Positions 36,564-45,310 of a stretch of 64,000 bases of DNA are shown here, piece after piece. A model generated the notes under the pieces. The model was given only the letters and a program-made list of their open reading frames with translations, had not been told where the DNA came from and made no database searches. Origin of the DNA: Ruegeria sp. PrR005 (GTDB taxonomy: Bacteria > Pseudomonadota > Alphaproteobacteria > Rhodobacterales > Rhodobacteraceae); NCBI RefSeq assembly GCF_010500245.1, contig NZ_JAAGOX010000057.1, positions 145,318-209,317 on the forward strand. The letters run 5' to 3'. The position numbers and the translations under genes were made by a program. The first letter of the stretch is position 1, and every line of letters begins with the position of its first letter.

Positions 36564-37642
36564 TCGTTCTGGAGAAACGGCCGCAGCCTTCGCGGGCCTG
36601 GTCGATGGCGACGCCGCTGGTGGCGGTGCTGGCCACCATGTTTTTCGGCGGGCTGCTGTTTGCGGCGCTGGGCAAGAACCCGGTCGAGGCGATCGGCACC
36701 ATCTTTTGGGAGCCGCTGTTCGGGGAATATGCGTTCTACTATCGTCCGCAACTGCTGGTCAAAGGGGCGCCGCTGGTGCTGATCGCCATCGGCCTTTCCC
36801 TGGGGTTCCGCGCGGGCATCTGGAACATCGGGGCCGAGGGGCAGTACATCATGGGCGCCATCGTGGGCGCCGGTGTGGGGCTGGCCTTTTACCCGATGGA
36901 GGCGTTTTACATCTTTCCGTTGATGGTGATCGCGGGGGCATTGGGCGGATGGGCCTGGGCCATGGTGCCCGCCTTCCTCAAGGTGCGGTTCGGCACCAAC
37001 GAGATTCTGGTGTCGCTGATGATGGTCTATGTGGCCGAACAGCTCTTGGCCTCGATGTCGTTGGGTCTGCTCAAGAACCCCGAGGGGTTCGGCTTTCCCG
37101 GTTCGCGCAACCTGCAATCCTATGCCAGCGCGCATAATGCCGAGCTGATCGAAGGAACGGGGATGCATTGGGGCGTGGTGGCGGCGCTGATCGCGGTGAT
37201 CTTTGCCTATGTGCTCTTGAACCGGCACATGACCGGGTTCCACATCCGCCTGACCGGCGAGGCGCCGCGCGCGGCGCGGTTTGCCGGGGTGAAACCAGCC
37301 CGGCTGATCCTGTTCTGCCTGGGCGTCTCGGGCGCGCTGGCGGGGCTGGCGGGGCTGTTCGAGGTCTCGGGCCCATCCGGCCAGGTCAGCATCGATTTCA
37401 ACGTGGGTTATGGCTTTACCGCGATCATCGTGGCCTTTCTGGGCCGTCTGCATCCGGTGGGCATCCTGCTGGCCGGGGGGTTGATGGCGCTGACCTATAT
37501 CGGTGGCGAGATCGCACAGGGCAGCCTGGGCCTGCCTGCCGCCGCGATCCAGGTGTTCCAGGGGATGCTGCTCTTTTTCCTGCTGGCACTGGATCTGTTG
37601 ACCAACTACCGCATCCGTGCGGCCCGCAAAGAGGTGGCGTGA
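36560..37642 (+). CDS. ABC transporter permease (BMP/nucleoside type, first)
   Basis: A 360-aa inner-membrane permease with about ten helices of the BPD_transp_2 family. Typical are GLSLGFRAGIWNIGAEGQYI, FGTNEILVSLMMVYVAEQLL, and TGEAPRAARFAGVKPARLIL, the cytoplasmic coupling loop. It pairs with the second permease encoded after the small ORF. The N-terminus (MIVLEKRPQPSRAWSMATPL) carries the first membrane segment. Its start overlaps the 21-aa ORF stop, and its stop overlaps the 98-aa gene start by one base (TGATG). Confidence 0.93.
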   Translation: MIVLEKRPQPSRAWSMATPLVAVLATMFFGGLLFAALGKNPVEAIGTIFWEPLFGEYAFYYRPQLLVKGAPLVLIAIGLSLGFRAGIWNIGAEGQYIMGAIVGAGVGLAFYPMEAFYIFPLMVIAGALGGWAWAMVPAFLKVRFGTNEILVSLMMVYVAEQLLASMSLGLLKNPEGFGFPGSRNLQSYASAHNAELIEGTGMHWGVVAALIAVIFAYVLLNRHMTGFHIRLTGEAPRAARFAGVKPARLILFCLGVSGALAGLAGLFEVSGPSGQVSIDFNVGYGFTAIIVAFLGRLHPVGILLAGGLMALTYIGGEIAQGSLGLPAAAIQVFQGMLLFFLLALDLLTNYRIRAARKEVA

Positions 37643-37938
37643 TGAAAACCCATCTCCGCCGCTTTGCGATCTTTGCCGGGTGCAGCTTTGTTCTGTTGGC
37701 CGCGCTTGCGTTCACACCGCTGGATGGCATTCCAATGATCATGAGCCTTGCAGCTTTTGGGTGGGAGGGGTTGCTGGTCACGCTGCTTGCTATCGGTGCT
37801 CCATTTGGTGGATTCCTCCTGCTCTTGCTCGTGACGCCGACCAGCAGATGGGCACATGAGGCATCCGCACTTTCCGGAATGTGGTTTGGTACCATTTTCG
37901 GCTCTTTCACTGGCCTTAAACTCGCGGGGACGCTGTAA
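37642..37938 (+). CDS. Small membrane protein of unknown function inside the ABC operon
   Basis: A 98-aa protein with two to three hydrophobic helices (FAIFAGCSFVLLAALAF, GWEGLLVTLLAIGAPFGGFL, and the C-terminal GTIFGSFTGLKL). It sits between the two permease genes and overlaps each by one base (TGATG and TAATG), so it should be translated with them. Its codon use is visibly less GC-rich in third positions. BMP-type importers normally have only ATPase, two permeases and binding protein, so this may be an added subunit or a recent gain. I do not recognise a family. Confidence 0.75.
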   Translation: MKTHLRRFAIFAGCSFVLLAALAFTPLDGIPMIMSLAAFGWEGLLVTLLAIGAPFGGFLLLLLVTPTSRWAHEASALSGMWFGTIFGSFTGLKLAGTL

Positions 37939-38858
37939 TGGACCTGTCTGCAATCAATCCCGTCCTTCTGGTGGCCTCTCTGATGGTCGCCGCAACCCCC
38001 CTCTTGCTGGCTGCAATCGGTGAATTGGTGGTGGAGCGCGCGGGCGTTCTGAACCTGGGCGTCGAGGGGATGATGATCGTTGGTGCGATCAGCGGTTTCG
38101 CCATCGCGGTCGAGACCGGCTCGCCCTGGCTGGGCTTTATCGGCGCTGCCGTGGGCGGCGCGATCCTGTCGCTCTTGTTCGTGGTGCTGACCCAGGTGGC
38201 GCTGGCCAACCAGGTGGCGAGCGGTCTGGCGCTGACGCTGTTCGGTCTGGGGCTGAGCGCGTTGATGGGCCAGTCCTATGTCGGGATCAAGCCGCCGGCG
38301 ATGGGCAAGCTCGACATTCCGGTGCTGAGCGATCTGCCGGTGGTGGGGCCGATCCTGTTCAGCCATGATCTGGTCCTGTACCTGGGCATCGCGCTGACGG
38401 GTGCGGTCTGGTGGATGCTGAAATACAGCCGCGCGGGCCTGATCCTGCGGGCTGTGGGCGAGAACCACGATGCCGCCCATGCGCTGGGGTACAAGGTAAT
38501 CCGCATCCGGGTCATGGCGATCATGTTCGGCGGCGCCTGTGCCGGGCTGGGCGGGGCCTATATCAGCCTCATTCGCGTGCCGCAGTGGACCGAGGGCATG
38601 ACCGCCGGTGTCGGCTGGATCGCGCTGGCGCTGGTGGTGTTCGCAAGCTGGAAGCCCTGGCGGGCGCTGTTGGGGGCCTATCTCTTTGGCGGAGTCACGG
38701 TCATTCAGCTTAATCTGCAAGCGGCGGGCGTTGCCATCCCGGTCGAGTATCTGGCAATGTCGCCCTATGTCATCACCATCCTTGTCCTTGTCATCCTTTC
38801 GGCCGACAAGAGCAGCGCACCGGCCTCGCTGGGCCGCACCTTCCACGCCTCTCACTGA
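37938..38858 (+). CDS. ABC transporter permease (BMP/nucleoside type, second)
   Basis: A 306-aa permease of the same family, with TPLLLAAIGELVVERAGVLN, LGVEGMMIVGAISGFAIAVE, ANQVASGLALTLFGLGLSAL, and the coupling loop RAVGENHDAAHALGYKVIRI. It forms the heterodimeric channel with the first permease. Its start overlaps the stop of the 98-aa gene. A 37-nt gap with GGGGAG-type ribosome site leads to the binding protein gene. Confidence 0.93.
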   Translation: MDLSAINPVLLVASLMVAATPLLLAAIGELVVERAGVLNLGVEGMMIVGAISGFAIAVETGSPWLGFIGAAVGGAILSLLFVVLTQVALANQVASGLALTLFGLGLSALMGQSYVGIKPPAMGKLDIPVLSDLPVVGPILFSHDLVLYLGIALTGAVWWMLKYSRAGLILRAVGENHDAAHALGYKVIRIRVMAIMFGGACAGLGGAYISLIRVPQWTEGMTAGVGWIALALVVFASWKPWRALLGAYLFGGVTVIQLNLQAAGVAIPVEYLAMSPYVITILVLVILSADKSSAPASLGRTFHASH

Positions 38859-38895
38859 CGAGAGCAAACTAACAACCAAACAGGGGAGTTCCTAA

Positions 38896-39969
38896 ATGAA
38901 GTTCACGTCTCTTCTCGCAACCGCCGCGATGGCGCTGGGTCTGGCGACCGGCGCGATGGCACAGGACAAGACCAAGGTCGGTTTTGTCTATGTCGGCCCC
39001 GTCGGCGACGGCGGCTGGACCTATGAGCATAACAAGGGCCGTCTGGCCGTCGAGGAGCATTTCGGCGACAAGGTCGAAACCGTCTTCGTCGAAAGCGTGC
39101 CCGAGGGCCCGGATGCCGAACGGGTGATGACCCAGATGGCGCTGGAAGGCGCCGATCTGATCTTTACCACCTCGTTCGGTTACATGGATCCGACGATCAA
39201 CGTGGCCAAGAAGTTCCCGAAGGTGAAGTTCGAGCATGCCACCGGCTACAAGACCGCGCCAAACGTGTCGGTTTATTCGGCCCGTTTCTATGAGGGCCGC
39301 GCCGTGCAGGGCACCATTGCCGGGCGCATGACCAAGTCGAACGTGGTGGGCTATATCGGCTCTTACCCGATCCCCGAAGTGATCCGGGGCATCAACTCGG
39401 CCTTTATCCACGCCCGCAAGGTGAACCCGGACGTTCAGTTCAAGATCGTCTGGGCCTATACTTGGTTCGACCCGGCGAAAGAGGCCGATGCCGCCAAGGT
39501 GCTGATCGAACAGGGTGCCGACGTGATCCTGCAACACACCGATTCGACCGCACCGCAGGCCGCCGCGCAGGCCGCAGGCAACGTCATCACCTTTGGCCAG
39601 GCCTCGGACATGAGCGAGTATGCCCCGATGCCGCGCGTCAGCTCGATCATCGACAACTGGGCGCCCTACTATATCGCGCGCACCCAGGCGGTGATGGACG
39701 GCAGCTGGGCCACCGTGAACACCTGGGACGGCATCGGCGCCGGAATGGTGGGCATCGGCGAGATCTCGGACGCGGTTCCGGCCGAGGTGAAGGCCGAGGC
39801 GCTGGCGCTGAAGGACGCGATCGCAAGCGGCTCCTACCACCCGTTCACCGGCCCGCTGAAGAAGCAGGACGGTTCTGACTGGCTGGCCGAGGGCGAAACC
39901 GCCGATGACGGCACGCTGGCGGGCATGAACTTCTATGTCGAAGGTATCGAAGGCGATATCCCGAACTGA
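38896..39969 (+). CDS. BMP family substrate-binding protein
   Basis: A 357-aa periplasmic binding protein of the basic membrane protein family. The signal peptide is clear (MKFTSLLATAAMALGLATG, cleavage after AMA). The mature protein starts with KTKVGFVYVGPVGDGGWTYE, the BMP pattern, and continues with TTSFGYMDPTINVAKKFP and NVVGYIGSYPIPEVIRGINS. BMP proteins of this type bind nucleosides or purines. Together with xdhABC this suggests uptake of a purine that is then oxidised; the exact ligand is unknown. It is the last gene of the operon, before a strong terminator. Confidence 0.93.
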   Translation: MKFTSLLATAAMALGLATGAMAQDKTKVGFVYVGPVGDGGWTYEHNKGRLAVEEHFGDKVETVFVESVPEGPDAERVMTQMALEGADLIFTTSFGYMDPTINVAKKFPKVKFEHATGYKTAPNVSVYSARFYEGRAVQGTIAGRMTKSNVVGYIGSYPIPEVIRGINSAFIHARKVNPDVQFKIVWAYTWFDPAKEADAAKVLIEQGADVILQHTDSTAPQAAAQAAGNVITFGQASDMSEYAPMPRVSSIIDNWAPYYIARTQAVMDGSWATVNTWDGIGAGMVGIGEISDAVPAEVKAEALALKDAIASGSYHPFTGPLKKQDGSDWLAEGETADDGTLAGMNFYVEGIEGDIPN

Positions 39970-39992
39970 TCCCCGGTCTGAAACCTGGATCC

Positions 39993-40019
39993 AAGGCCCC
40001 GCTTCGGCGGGGCCTTTTT
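39993..40019 (+). terminator. Rho-independent terminator of the xdh-ABC operon
   Basis: Perfect 10-bp stem AAGGCCCCGC / GCGGGGCCTT with a TTCG tetraloop, followed by a T-run. It stands 24 bases after the binding protein stop. Confidence 0.93.
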
Positions 40020-40064
40020 CACTTCGCCCACGCCTCTGGACCGGGGCGGATCGGCGGAGTTTGG

Positions 40065-40101
40065 CCTATGCGTGCAACGGGGTCCGGTATTCCCGCATAG
40101 G
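40065..40101. promoter_or_regulatory. Inverted repeat upstream of the 77-aa/Cys-rich gene pair
   Basis: CCTATGCG and CGCATAGG, perfect 8-bp arms with a 21-nt loop, about 80 bp before the first gene. Could be an operator or RNA hairpin; function is inferred. Confidence 0.45.
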
Positions 40102-40180
40102 ATGCTGACTGGCCATCATGTATCCTGTTCCTGCCCCGCACGTATTTTCAGGGGCGGCACTTTTCATCAAGGAGACTGAC

Positions 40181-40414
40181 ATGGCACGTTTTGTTGTCGA
40201 TACCGGCGATCTGGAAATGGATCGGAACTCGGAGCTGGAGCTTCAGGCGGACATCCAGAAGATGGTTCTGGGCCATATCGCCCGCACCGGGTTCGAGAAA
40301 CCCTGGGTCACCAAGTTCCCGCGCGAATGGTACGGGATCATCCTGCATCCCGAACTGGGCCCGCTGCTGGAGCGGGAAAAGGAACTGGGCGGCATGCTCG
40401 CCCGTATGGGGTGA
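40181..40414 (+). CDS. Hypothetical protein, 77 aa
   Basis: A short soluble protein with no signal peptide, acidic at the N-terminus (FVVDTGDLEMDRNSELELQ) and with an aromatic, basic middle (HIARTGFEKPWVTKFPREWY) and a short helical tail. It has the strong site AAGGAG 7 nt before ATG, so expression is likely. It ends 5 bp before the Cys-rich gene and is likely co-transcribed with it. I do not recognise a family. Confidence 0.7.
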   Translation: MARFVVDTGDLEMDRNSELELQADIQKMVLGHIARTGFEKPWVTKFPREWYGIILHPELGPLLEREKELGGMLARMG

Positions 40415-40419
40415 TCACG

Positions 40420-40818
40420 ATGTCCGCCCCGGACAAGACCTGCCCGAGCGCGCGCTGCGCGCCGGGCAACCAGCTGTTGGGCGTCAAGGGGTCGGACGGG
40501 CATGTGCGCCACCTGCGCAGTTCGATGACCATCGACGCGGATTTTGTCGAGACCGCCTCCGCCCATGGCAAGCCCGAGGCGCGCATGCGCTTCTCCTCCC
40601 CCTGTGCGACCTCGGGCTGCGCGCAATGGACCGGCAGCCGCTGCGGCGTGATCGACCATGTGCTGGAACATCTGGACCAGGCCCGGGTGCCGCTGGCGGA
40701 CCATCTGCCCCCCTGCCCGATCCGCGCCAGCTGCCGCTGGTTCGACCAGACCGGCGAAACCGCCTGTCGCGCGTGCAGCATGGTGATCACCGACCAGTCG
40801 GCCATTGCCGCCGAATAG
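40420..40818 (+). CDS. Cysteine-rich hypothetical protein, 132 aa
   Basis: Nine cysteines in a soluble protein without signal peptide, arranged as CPSARC (8, 13), CATSGC (62, 67), RCG (75), CPIRASC (99, 105) and CRAC (116, 119). The pairs and their spacing suggest metal or Fe-S binding. The sequence also has short His-rich parts (DGHVRHLR). It follows the 77-aa gene by 5 bp and is closed by a strong terminator. Function unknown; no family recognised. Confidence 0.72.
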   Translation: MSAPDKTCPSARCAPGNQLLGVKGSDGHVRHLRSSMTIDADFVETASAHGKPEARMRFSSPCATSGCAQWTGSRCGVIDHVLEHLDQARVPLADHLPPCPIRASCRWFDQTGETACRACSMVITDQSAIAAE

Positions 40819-40844
40819 GAAAGGGGCCGGAAACGGCCCCTTTC
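40819..40844. terminator. Bidirectional terminator
   Basis: Perfect 11-bp stem GAAAGGGGCCG / CGGCCCCTTTC with a GAAA loop between convergent genes. The A-run on one side and T-run on the other let it serve both directions. Confidence 0.85.
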
Positions 40845-40861
40845 ATTGCGCTTGTGTCGGA

Positions 40862-42100
40862 TCAGTGCCCGCCGCTGAGCACCAGCGTCTTGACCGGCAT
40901 CAGCAGCGTCTGGATACGCAGCAGGATCGCATGCACCAGCCCCACGGTGTCGACCACATGCAGGAACAGCCAGCGGCCGGTGCTGAGGTCTTCGTTCTGC
41001 AAGATGTCGTGGTTGTTGGTATAGGCATTGGCCAGACAGTTCGAGCCCGCGGGGATGCCATCGGCCTGACCCGGATAGACCGGTTCCATATACACGGTCA
41101 CGGTGCCCGGACGGGCGTTGTCCTGCGGGTCGACCAGCAGGTCGGTCGGCCTGATCTGGCCCGAGGGGACCACATCTTGAATACCGACGACCACCATCGG
41201 AATCACGGTGAAGGGTTTCGACAGGCAGGTCATTTCCGCATACATGCCCGGCTTGATCACCCCCGCCGCGATCTGGTGGAACCCGGCGACGTAGCGGTGC
41301 TGGTCCACGAAATCTTCGGGAACGAGAATGCCGGCGGGGCGCAGGATCGGGTTGATGTAGTCGCCGACCTGAAGACCGAACTGTTCCACCGTGCCCGAGA
41401 CCCCGGCATGGACGCTGGTCTTGGCCAGTTCGGTTTCGGCCTGTTCCAGCGCCGCCTCGGCGCTGGCCCGCTGTGCGGGGATCAGCACGCGGATCTGTTC
41501 CTCGACGGCCTGCTGCTGGGCGCGGGCGGCGGCAAGTTCGCCCTCGCGGATGCCGACCTCGTTGGTGAAGCGGTCCAGTTCGGCCTGACGGGCCGCGCTG
41601 GAGCCGCGATTGATCAGCTCCTGTTCGCGGGCCAGATCCTCTTGTGACTGGTTCAGCGCCGCTTCGGCACGGGTCACGCTGCCCAGCGCCGCGGCCAGGT
41701 TCGCCTCGGCCACGACCAGCGAGGCCTCGACCTCTTCGACCCGGCGTTCGGCGGTTTCGACCGCCGCGCGCTGGCTGGCGTCGTCGAGCCGGAACAGCAA
41801 CTCGCCCGCCGCGACCTGCTGGTTGTTGGCCACATGCACCTCGGACACCCGGCCGCCGGTTTCCGGCAGGATGGTGACGGTGCGGAAGAAGGAGCGCACG
41901 TTCGAGGTCGCCGGATGATAGAAGAACACCAGCGTGATCAGCGAGATGGTGAGCATGGCGCACAGCGTGATGCCATGGCGCAGCTCGTACCACATGGTGA
42001 AAAAGGTGATCTCGTGCCCCCAGCGCTTGCCCTGACGGTAGCGGCGGTAGAGGTAATCCGGCACGATGGTGACCAGCGAACAGATCAGAAGCTCAAACAT
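40862..42100 (-). CDS. HlyD-family membrane fusion protein
   Basis: A 412-aa adaptor protein, anchored by a membrane segment near residue 45 (HGITLCAMLTISLITLVFF), with lipoyl-like halves (GRVSEVHVANNQQVAAGELL and AGVSGTVEQFGLQVGDYI) on either side of a long coiled coil (SLVVAEANLAAALGSVTRAE to EAALEQAETELAKTS). Such proteins join an inner membrane pump to an outer membrane channel. A pump gene is not adjacent; the only partner is a small membrane protein encoded upstream, and overlapping by 8 bp. This pair resembles the YibH/YibI-type or AaeA-like arrangement. Cargo unknown. Confidence 0.87.
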   Translation of the reverse strand: MFELLICSLVTIVPDYLYRRYRQGKRWGHEITFFTMWYELRHGITLCAMLTISLITLVFFYHPATSNVRSFFRTVTILPETGGRVSEVHVANNQQVAAGELLFRLDDASQRAAVETAERRVEEVEASLVVAEANLAAALGSVTRAEAALNQSQEDLAREQELINRGSSAARQAELDRFTNEVGIREGELAAARAQQQAVEEQIRVLIPAQRASAEAALEQAETELAKTSVHAGVSGTVEQFGLQVGDYINPILRPAGILVPEDFVDQHRYVAGFHQIAAGVIKPGMYAEMTCLSKPFTVIPMVVVGIQDVVPSGQIRPTDLLVDPQDNARPGTVTVYMEPVYPGQADGIPAGSNCLANAYTNNHDILQNEDLSTGRWLFLHVVDTVGLVHAILLRIQTLLMPVKTLVLSGGH

Positions 42101-42506
42101 CGCGGGGCGCCTCCGGTTCGGCCGGCGCGGCGGGCGGTGGTGCGTCGGATGGAGCGGACATCCGGCTGAGGATACCGCTGAGCGAGCCTGCCATCGACTG
42201 GAGCGGGGTCAGGAAATCCGGCATCCGGAAGGCGGCGAGCAGCAGGGCGGCCACCCAGAAGATATTGTTATGGGTAAAGAGCGCGATCAGCGCGAGAATG
42301 CCGATCACCTGGAACTGGGTGTGATTGCCGTGATGGGCCATGCGTTCCGGCAGGGCGTGCAGCGTGAAGTACATCGCGCCGATGAACACGATGAGCGCTA
42401 TGGTAAAGGTCGCAACCCCGATGAACAGCGGGTCGCTGCCATCGGCCCCAGGCAGATAGCCGGGCAAATGCGCCGTGGCCATAGGATGCATTTCAGATGT
42501 GTTCAT
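42093..42506 (-). CDS. Small inner-membrane protein paired with HlyD-family adaptor
   Basis: A 137-aa protein with two to three membrane segments (LFIGVATFTIALIVFIGAMY, VIGILALIALFTHNNIFW, VAALLLAAFRMPDFL) and a proline/alanine-rich cytoplasmic tail (PSDAPPPAAPAEPEA). Its gene overlaps the HlyD-type gene, a fixed combination in many proteobacteria whose role is not clear. I place it with the DUF-type partner proteins; the exact family name is uncertain. Confidence 0.75.
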   Translation of the reverse strand: MNTSEMHPMATAHLPGYLPGADGSDPLFIGVATFTIALIVFIGAMYFTLHALPERMAHHGNHTQFQVIGILALIALFTHNNIFWVAALLLAAFRMPDFLTPLQSMAGSLSGILSRMSAPSDAPPPAAPAEPEAPRDV

Positions 42507-42631
42507 TCCCTCTTCCTGTCCGTGTCTTTGATTTCCCGCCCGACTATGCGATCCGGCGGGTTTTCAGGCAAGTCGCTGCGCGTGCCTGTTTGCCCTTTTC
42601 GGCCAGCGCGGGGCATGTCATGGTCTGCGGC

Positions 42632-43570
42632 ATGACACGTTTTCTGACCACACTCGATGGCACCGACGCGCGTGGATTTGCCTTTGGCACCATGCAGTTC
42701 GGGGGCCGTGCCGACGCGGCGGCAAGCCGCCAGATGTACGAGGCCTGCCGGGCGGCGGGCATCACCCATTTCGACACCGCGCATGTCTACACCGGCGGCC
42801 AGTCCGAGACCCTGCTGGGCGAGATGATCGGGGCGGAGCGCGAGCGGCTCTTGATCGCCACCAAGGTAGGGAACACTGGCGGCGCGGGAGCCGCCAACAT
42901 GCGGGCGCAGCTTGATGTTTCCTTGTCGCGGCTGGGGCTCGAAATGGTCGATGCACTGTATCTGCACCGGTTCGACCCCGAGACCGACCTGAACGAGACG
43001 ATGGAATGCTTCGCGCGGCTGCGCGACGAGGGGAAGATCCGCTATGTCGGCCTGTCGAATTTCGCCGCCTGGCAGGTGATGAAGGCGGTTTCCATCGCGG
43101 CGCAGTTCGATCTGACGATCGACCTGATGCAACCGATGTACAACCTGGTCAAGCGCCAGGCCGAGGTCGAGATCCTGCCGATGTGCGCCGATCAGGAGAT
43201 CAATGTGGCGGCCTATTCGCCACTGGGCGGCGGCCTGCTGACCGGCAAGTATTCAGGCGGCGGTGCGGGAAGGCTGACCGAGGACGACAGCTATGCCAAA
43301 CGCTACGGGCCGGACTGGATGCCGCGCACGGCCGAGGCGCTGATGCAGATCGGAACCGAACTGGGCGTCGACCCGGCGACGCTGGCGGTGGCCTGGGTCG
43401 CGGCCGGCCCGTTGAGCGCGCAGCCCATCATCTCGGCCCGCTCGGCCGAGCAGTTGCGCCCCTCGCTGGCGGCGATGACGTTTGAGATGTCGCCGGAGCT
43501 TTATGCGCGGCTCACGGCGCTGAGCCCGACGCCGCCCCCGGCAACCGACAGGATCGAGGAACAGGCATGA
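42632..43570 (+). CDS. Aldo/keto reductase
   Basis: A 312-aa TIM-barrel oxidoreductase. The catalytic tetrad positions are visible: Asp and Tyr in THFDTAHVYTGGQSE, Lys in LIATKVGN and His in ALYLHRFDPETDL. It binds NADPH (IISARSAEQLRPSL). Substrate is unknown. The start is not certain: an ATG four codons upstream (MVCGMTRF) is possible; neither has a strong ribosome site. Its stop overlaps the FAD oxidase gene start by 4 bp (ATGA), and a third gene follows in the same way, so the three form an operon. Confidence 0.88.
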   Translation: MTRFLTTLDGTDARGFAFGTMQFGGRADAAASRQMYEACRAAGITHFDTAHVYTGGQSETLLGEMIGAERERLLIATKVGNTGGAGAANMRAQLDVSLSRLGLEMVDALYLHRFDPETDLNETMECFARLRDEGKIRYVGLSNFAAWQVMKAVSIAAQFDLTIDLMQPMYNLVKRQAEVEILPMCADQEINVAAYSPLGGGLLTGKYSGGGAGRLTEDDSYAKRYGPDWMPRTAEALMQIGTELGVDPATLAVAWVAAGPLSAQPIISARSAEQLRPSLAAMTFEMSPELYARLTALSPTPPPATDRIEEQA

Positions 43571-44637
43571 TCGACTTTCTGGTGATCGGCGGCGGTATCG
43601 CCGGGCTGAGCGCGGGCGCGCGCCTGTCGGCGCATGGCAAGGTGACCGTGCTGGAGGCCGAAGAGGCGCTGGGGTACCACGCCTCGGGCCGTTCGGCGGC
43701 GCTGTTCGAGGCGGCTTATGGCAAGCCCGCGGTGGTGGCGCTGAACCGGGCCAGTGCCGACTATCACCACACCGCCAATGGCGGTTACCTGACCCCGCGC
43801 GGGCTGATGCTGCTGGGACGGTCGGATCAGGTGGCCGAATACAATGCGGATGTGGCCGACATGGACATGACACCGATTTCGGTGGACGAGGCGCGCGCCA
43901 TGGTGCCGATCCTGAACCCCGAGACGGTGGCGCTGGCCGCCCATCACCACGAGGCCTGGGATATCGATACCGACCGGCTGATGCAGGATTTCGCGCGTGT
44001 CATTCGCGCCAATGGCGGCGCGGTGCTGACCCGGCGGCGGGTGACGCGGATCGCGCGTGGCGTGGTCTGGCAGGTCGAGGCGGGCGATGTGTTCGAGGCG
44101 CGCAACATCGTCAACGCCGCCGGGGCCTGGGCCGATCAGGTGGCGGGGATGGCCGGGGTGGCCCCCATCGGATTGCAACCCTATCGCCGGTCCATGGCGC
44201 GGATCCCCGCGCCGGGCGGCCATGACGTGAGCGGCTGGCCGATGCTGATGGGGGTCGGCGAGACCTGGTATGCCAAGCCCGATGCGGGCAAGCTGATCGT
44301 CTCGCCCGCCGATGCCGACCCGGTCGAGCCGCAGGACGCCTGGGCCGATGATATGGTGCTGGCCGAGGGGCTGGCGCGCTATCAGGAAATGGTGACCGAG
44401 GAGGTGACCCGGATGGACAGCAACTGGGCGGGCTTGCGCAGTTTTGCCCCCGACCGGGTGCTGGTGCTGGGGCCGGACCCGGATCAGCGCGATTTCATCT
44501 GGTGCGCGGGTCAGGGCGGCTATGGGTTCCAGACCTCGCCTGCGGCCTCGCAACTGCTATGCGATGTTGTGACAGGGGCTGTGCCCGAGATCGAGGCCGG
44601 GGTGGTGGCACAATTGCGGCCGGAGCGTCTGAGATGA
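43567..44637 (+). CDS. FAD-dependent oxidoreductase, D-amino-acid/glycine oxidase (DAO) family
   Basis: A 356-aa flavoprotein. The N-terminal dinucleotide motif is VIGGGIAGLSAGARL; then SGRSAALFEAAYG and, in the C-terminal part, WAGLRSFAPDRVLVLGPDP and GQGGYGFQTSPAAS close the FAD-binding fold. Such proteins oxidise amino acids or related amines. It is translationally coupled to the aldo/keto reductase before it and to the DUF938 protein after it. Substrate unknown. Confidence 0.9.
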   Translation: MIDFLVIGGGIAGLSAGARLSAHGKVTVLEAEEALGYHASGRSAALFEAAYGKPAVVALNRASADYHHTANGGYLTPRGLMLLGRSDQVAEYNADVADMDMTPISVDEARAMVPILNPETVALAAHHHEAWDIDTDRLMQDFARVIRANGGAVLTRRRVTRIARGVVWQVEAGDVFEARNIVNAAGAWADQVAGMAGVAPIGLQPYRRSMARIPAPGGHDVSGWPMLMGVGETWYAKPDAGKLIVSPADADPVEPQDAWADDMVLAEGLARYQEMVTEEVTRMDSNWAGLRSFAPDRVLVLGPDPDQRDFIWCAGQGGYGFQTSPAASQLLCDVVTGAVPEIEAGVVAQLRPERLR

Positions 44638-45284
44638 GCCGCAAGCCTCCCTCGGTCGCCAGTATCGCCACGCAGGGCGACGGCGCGCGCATGGTGGCCC
44701 CGGCGGCAGAACGCAATGTGGGCGTGCTCTGCGACCTGCTGGAGCAGGTGGCCCCGCATAAGGGCCGCGCACTGGAACTGGCCAGCGGCACCGGCCAGCA
44801 TGTGAGTGCCTTTGCGGCGCGGTTGCCCGGGCTCCGCTGGCAGCCGACCGAGGTGGACGCCCAGCGCCGCGCCAGTATCGACGCCTATTGCGAAGGCCTG
44901 GACACTGTCGCCCCCACGCAAGAGCTGAACGCCACCCGCCCCGGATGGGGCGCGGTTTGGGCGGGGCAGGATCTGGTGGTTCTGATCAACCTCCTCCACC
45001 TGATCTCGGCGCCCGAGGCTGCGACCCTGATCGCCGAGGCCGCCGCCGCGCTCGCGCCTGGCGGGCGGCTGGTGATCTATGGCCCCTTCATGCGAGCGGG
45101 CGAATTGACCAGCGAGGGCGATGCGCGGTTCCATGCCGCGCTGACCGCCGAGGACCCCGAGGTCGGCTACAAGGACGATTTCGACACGATGGACCTGATG
45201 CAGGGCGCCGGGCTGGAGATGACCGAGGTCGTCGAGATGCCAGCCAACAATCTGGCCCTGATCGCGGAAAAGCCACGCATCTGA
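44634..45284 (+). CDS. DUF938 family SAM-dependent methyltransferase-like protein
   Basis: A 216-aa protein. The SAM-binding fold starts with ALELASGTGQHVSAFAARL, preceded by the DUF938-typical APAAERNVGVLCDLL and followed by LVVLINLLHLISAPEA and VIYGPFMRAGELTSEGDARF. The methylated substrate is not known. Its start overlaps the FAD oxidase stop by 4 bp. The stop codon lies inside an FNR-like box that belongs to the next gene. Confidence 0.88.
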   Translation: MSRKPPSVASIATQGDGARMVAPAAERNVGVLCDLLEQVAPHKGRALELASGTGQHVSAFAARLPGLRWQPTEVDAQRRASIDAYCEGLDTVAPTQELNATRPGWGAVWAGQDLVVLINLLHLISAPEAATLIAEAAAALAPGGRLVIYGPFMRAGELTSEGDARFHAALTAEDPEVGYKDDFDTMDLMQGAGLEMTEVVEMPANNLALIAEKPRI

Positions 45285-45294
45285 TCCAGATCAA
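45281..45294. promoter_or_regulatory. FNR/FnrL-like box
   Basis: CTGATCCAGATCAA differs in one base from the consensus TTGAT-N4-ATCAA. Its centre lies about 41 bp before the start expected from a -10-like TACATA at 45315-45320, the usual place for activation. It overlaps the end of the DUF938 gene. Confidence 0.6.
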
Positions 45295-45310
45295 AGCGCA
45301 AGCCCGGTCG

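Noticed and set aside
34721..37453. 910-codon minus-strand frame opposite the ABC genes
   Set aside because: Low-complexity His/Gln/Arg/Gly translation, no domain; genes on the plus strand are fully supported.
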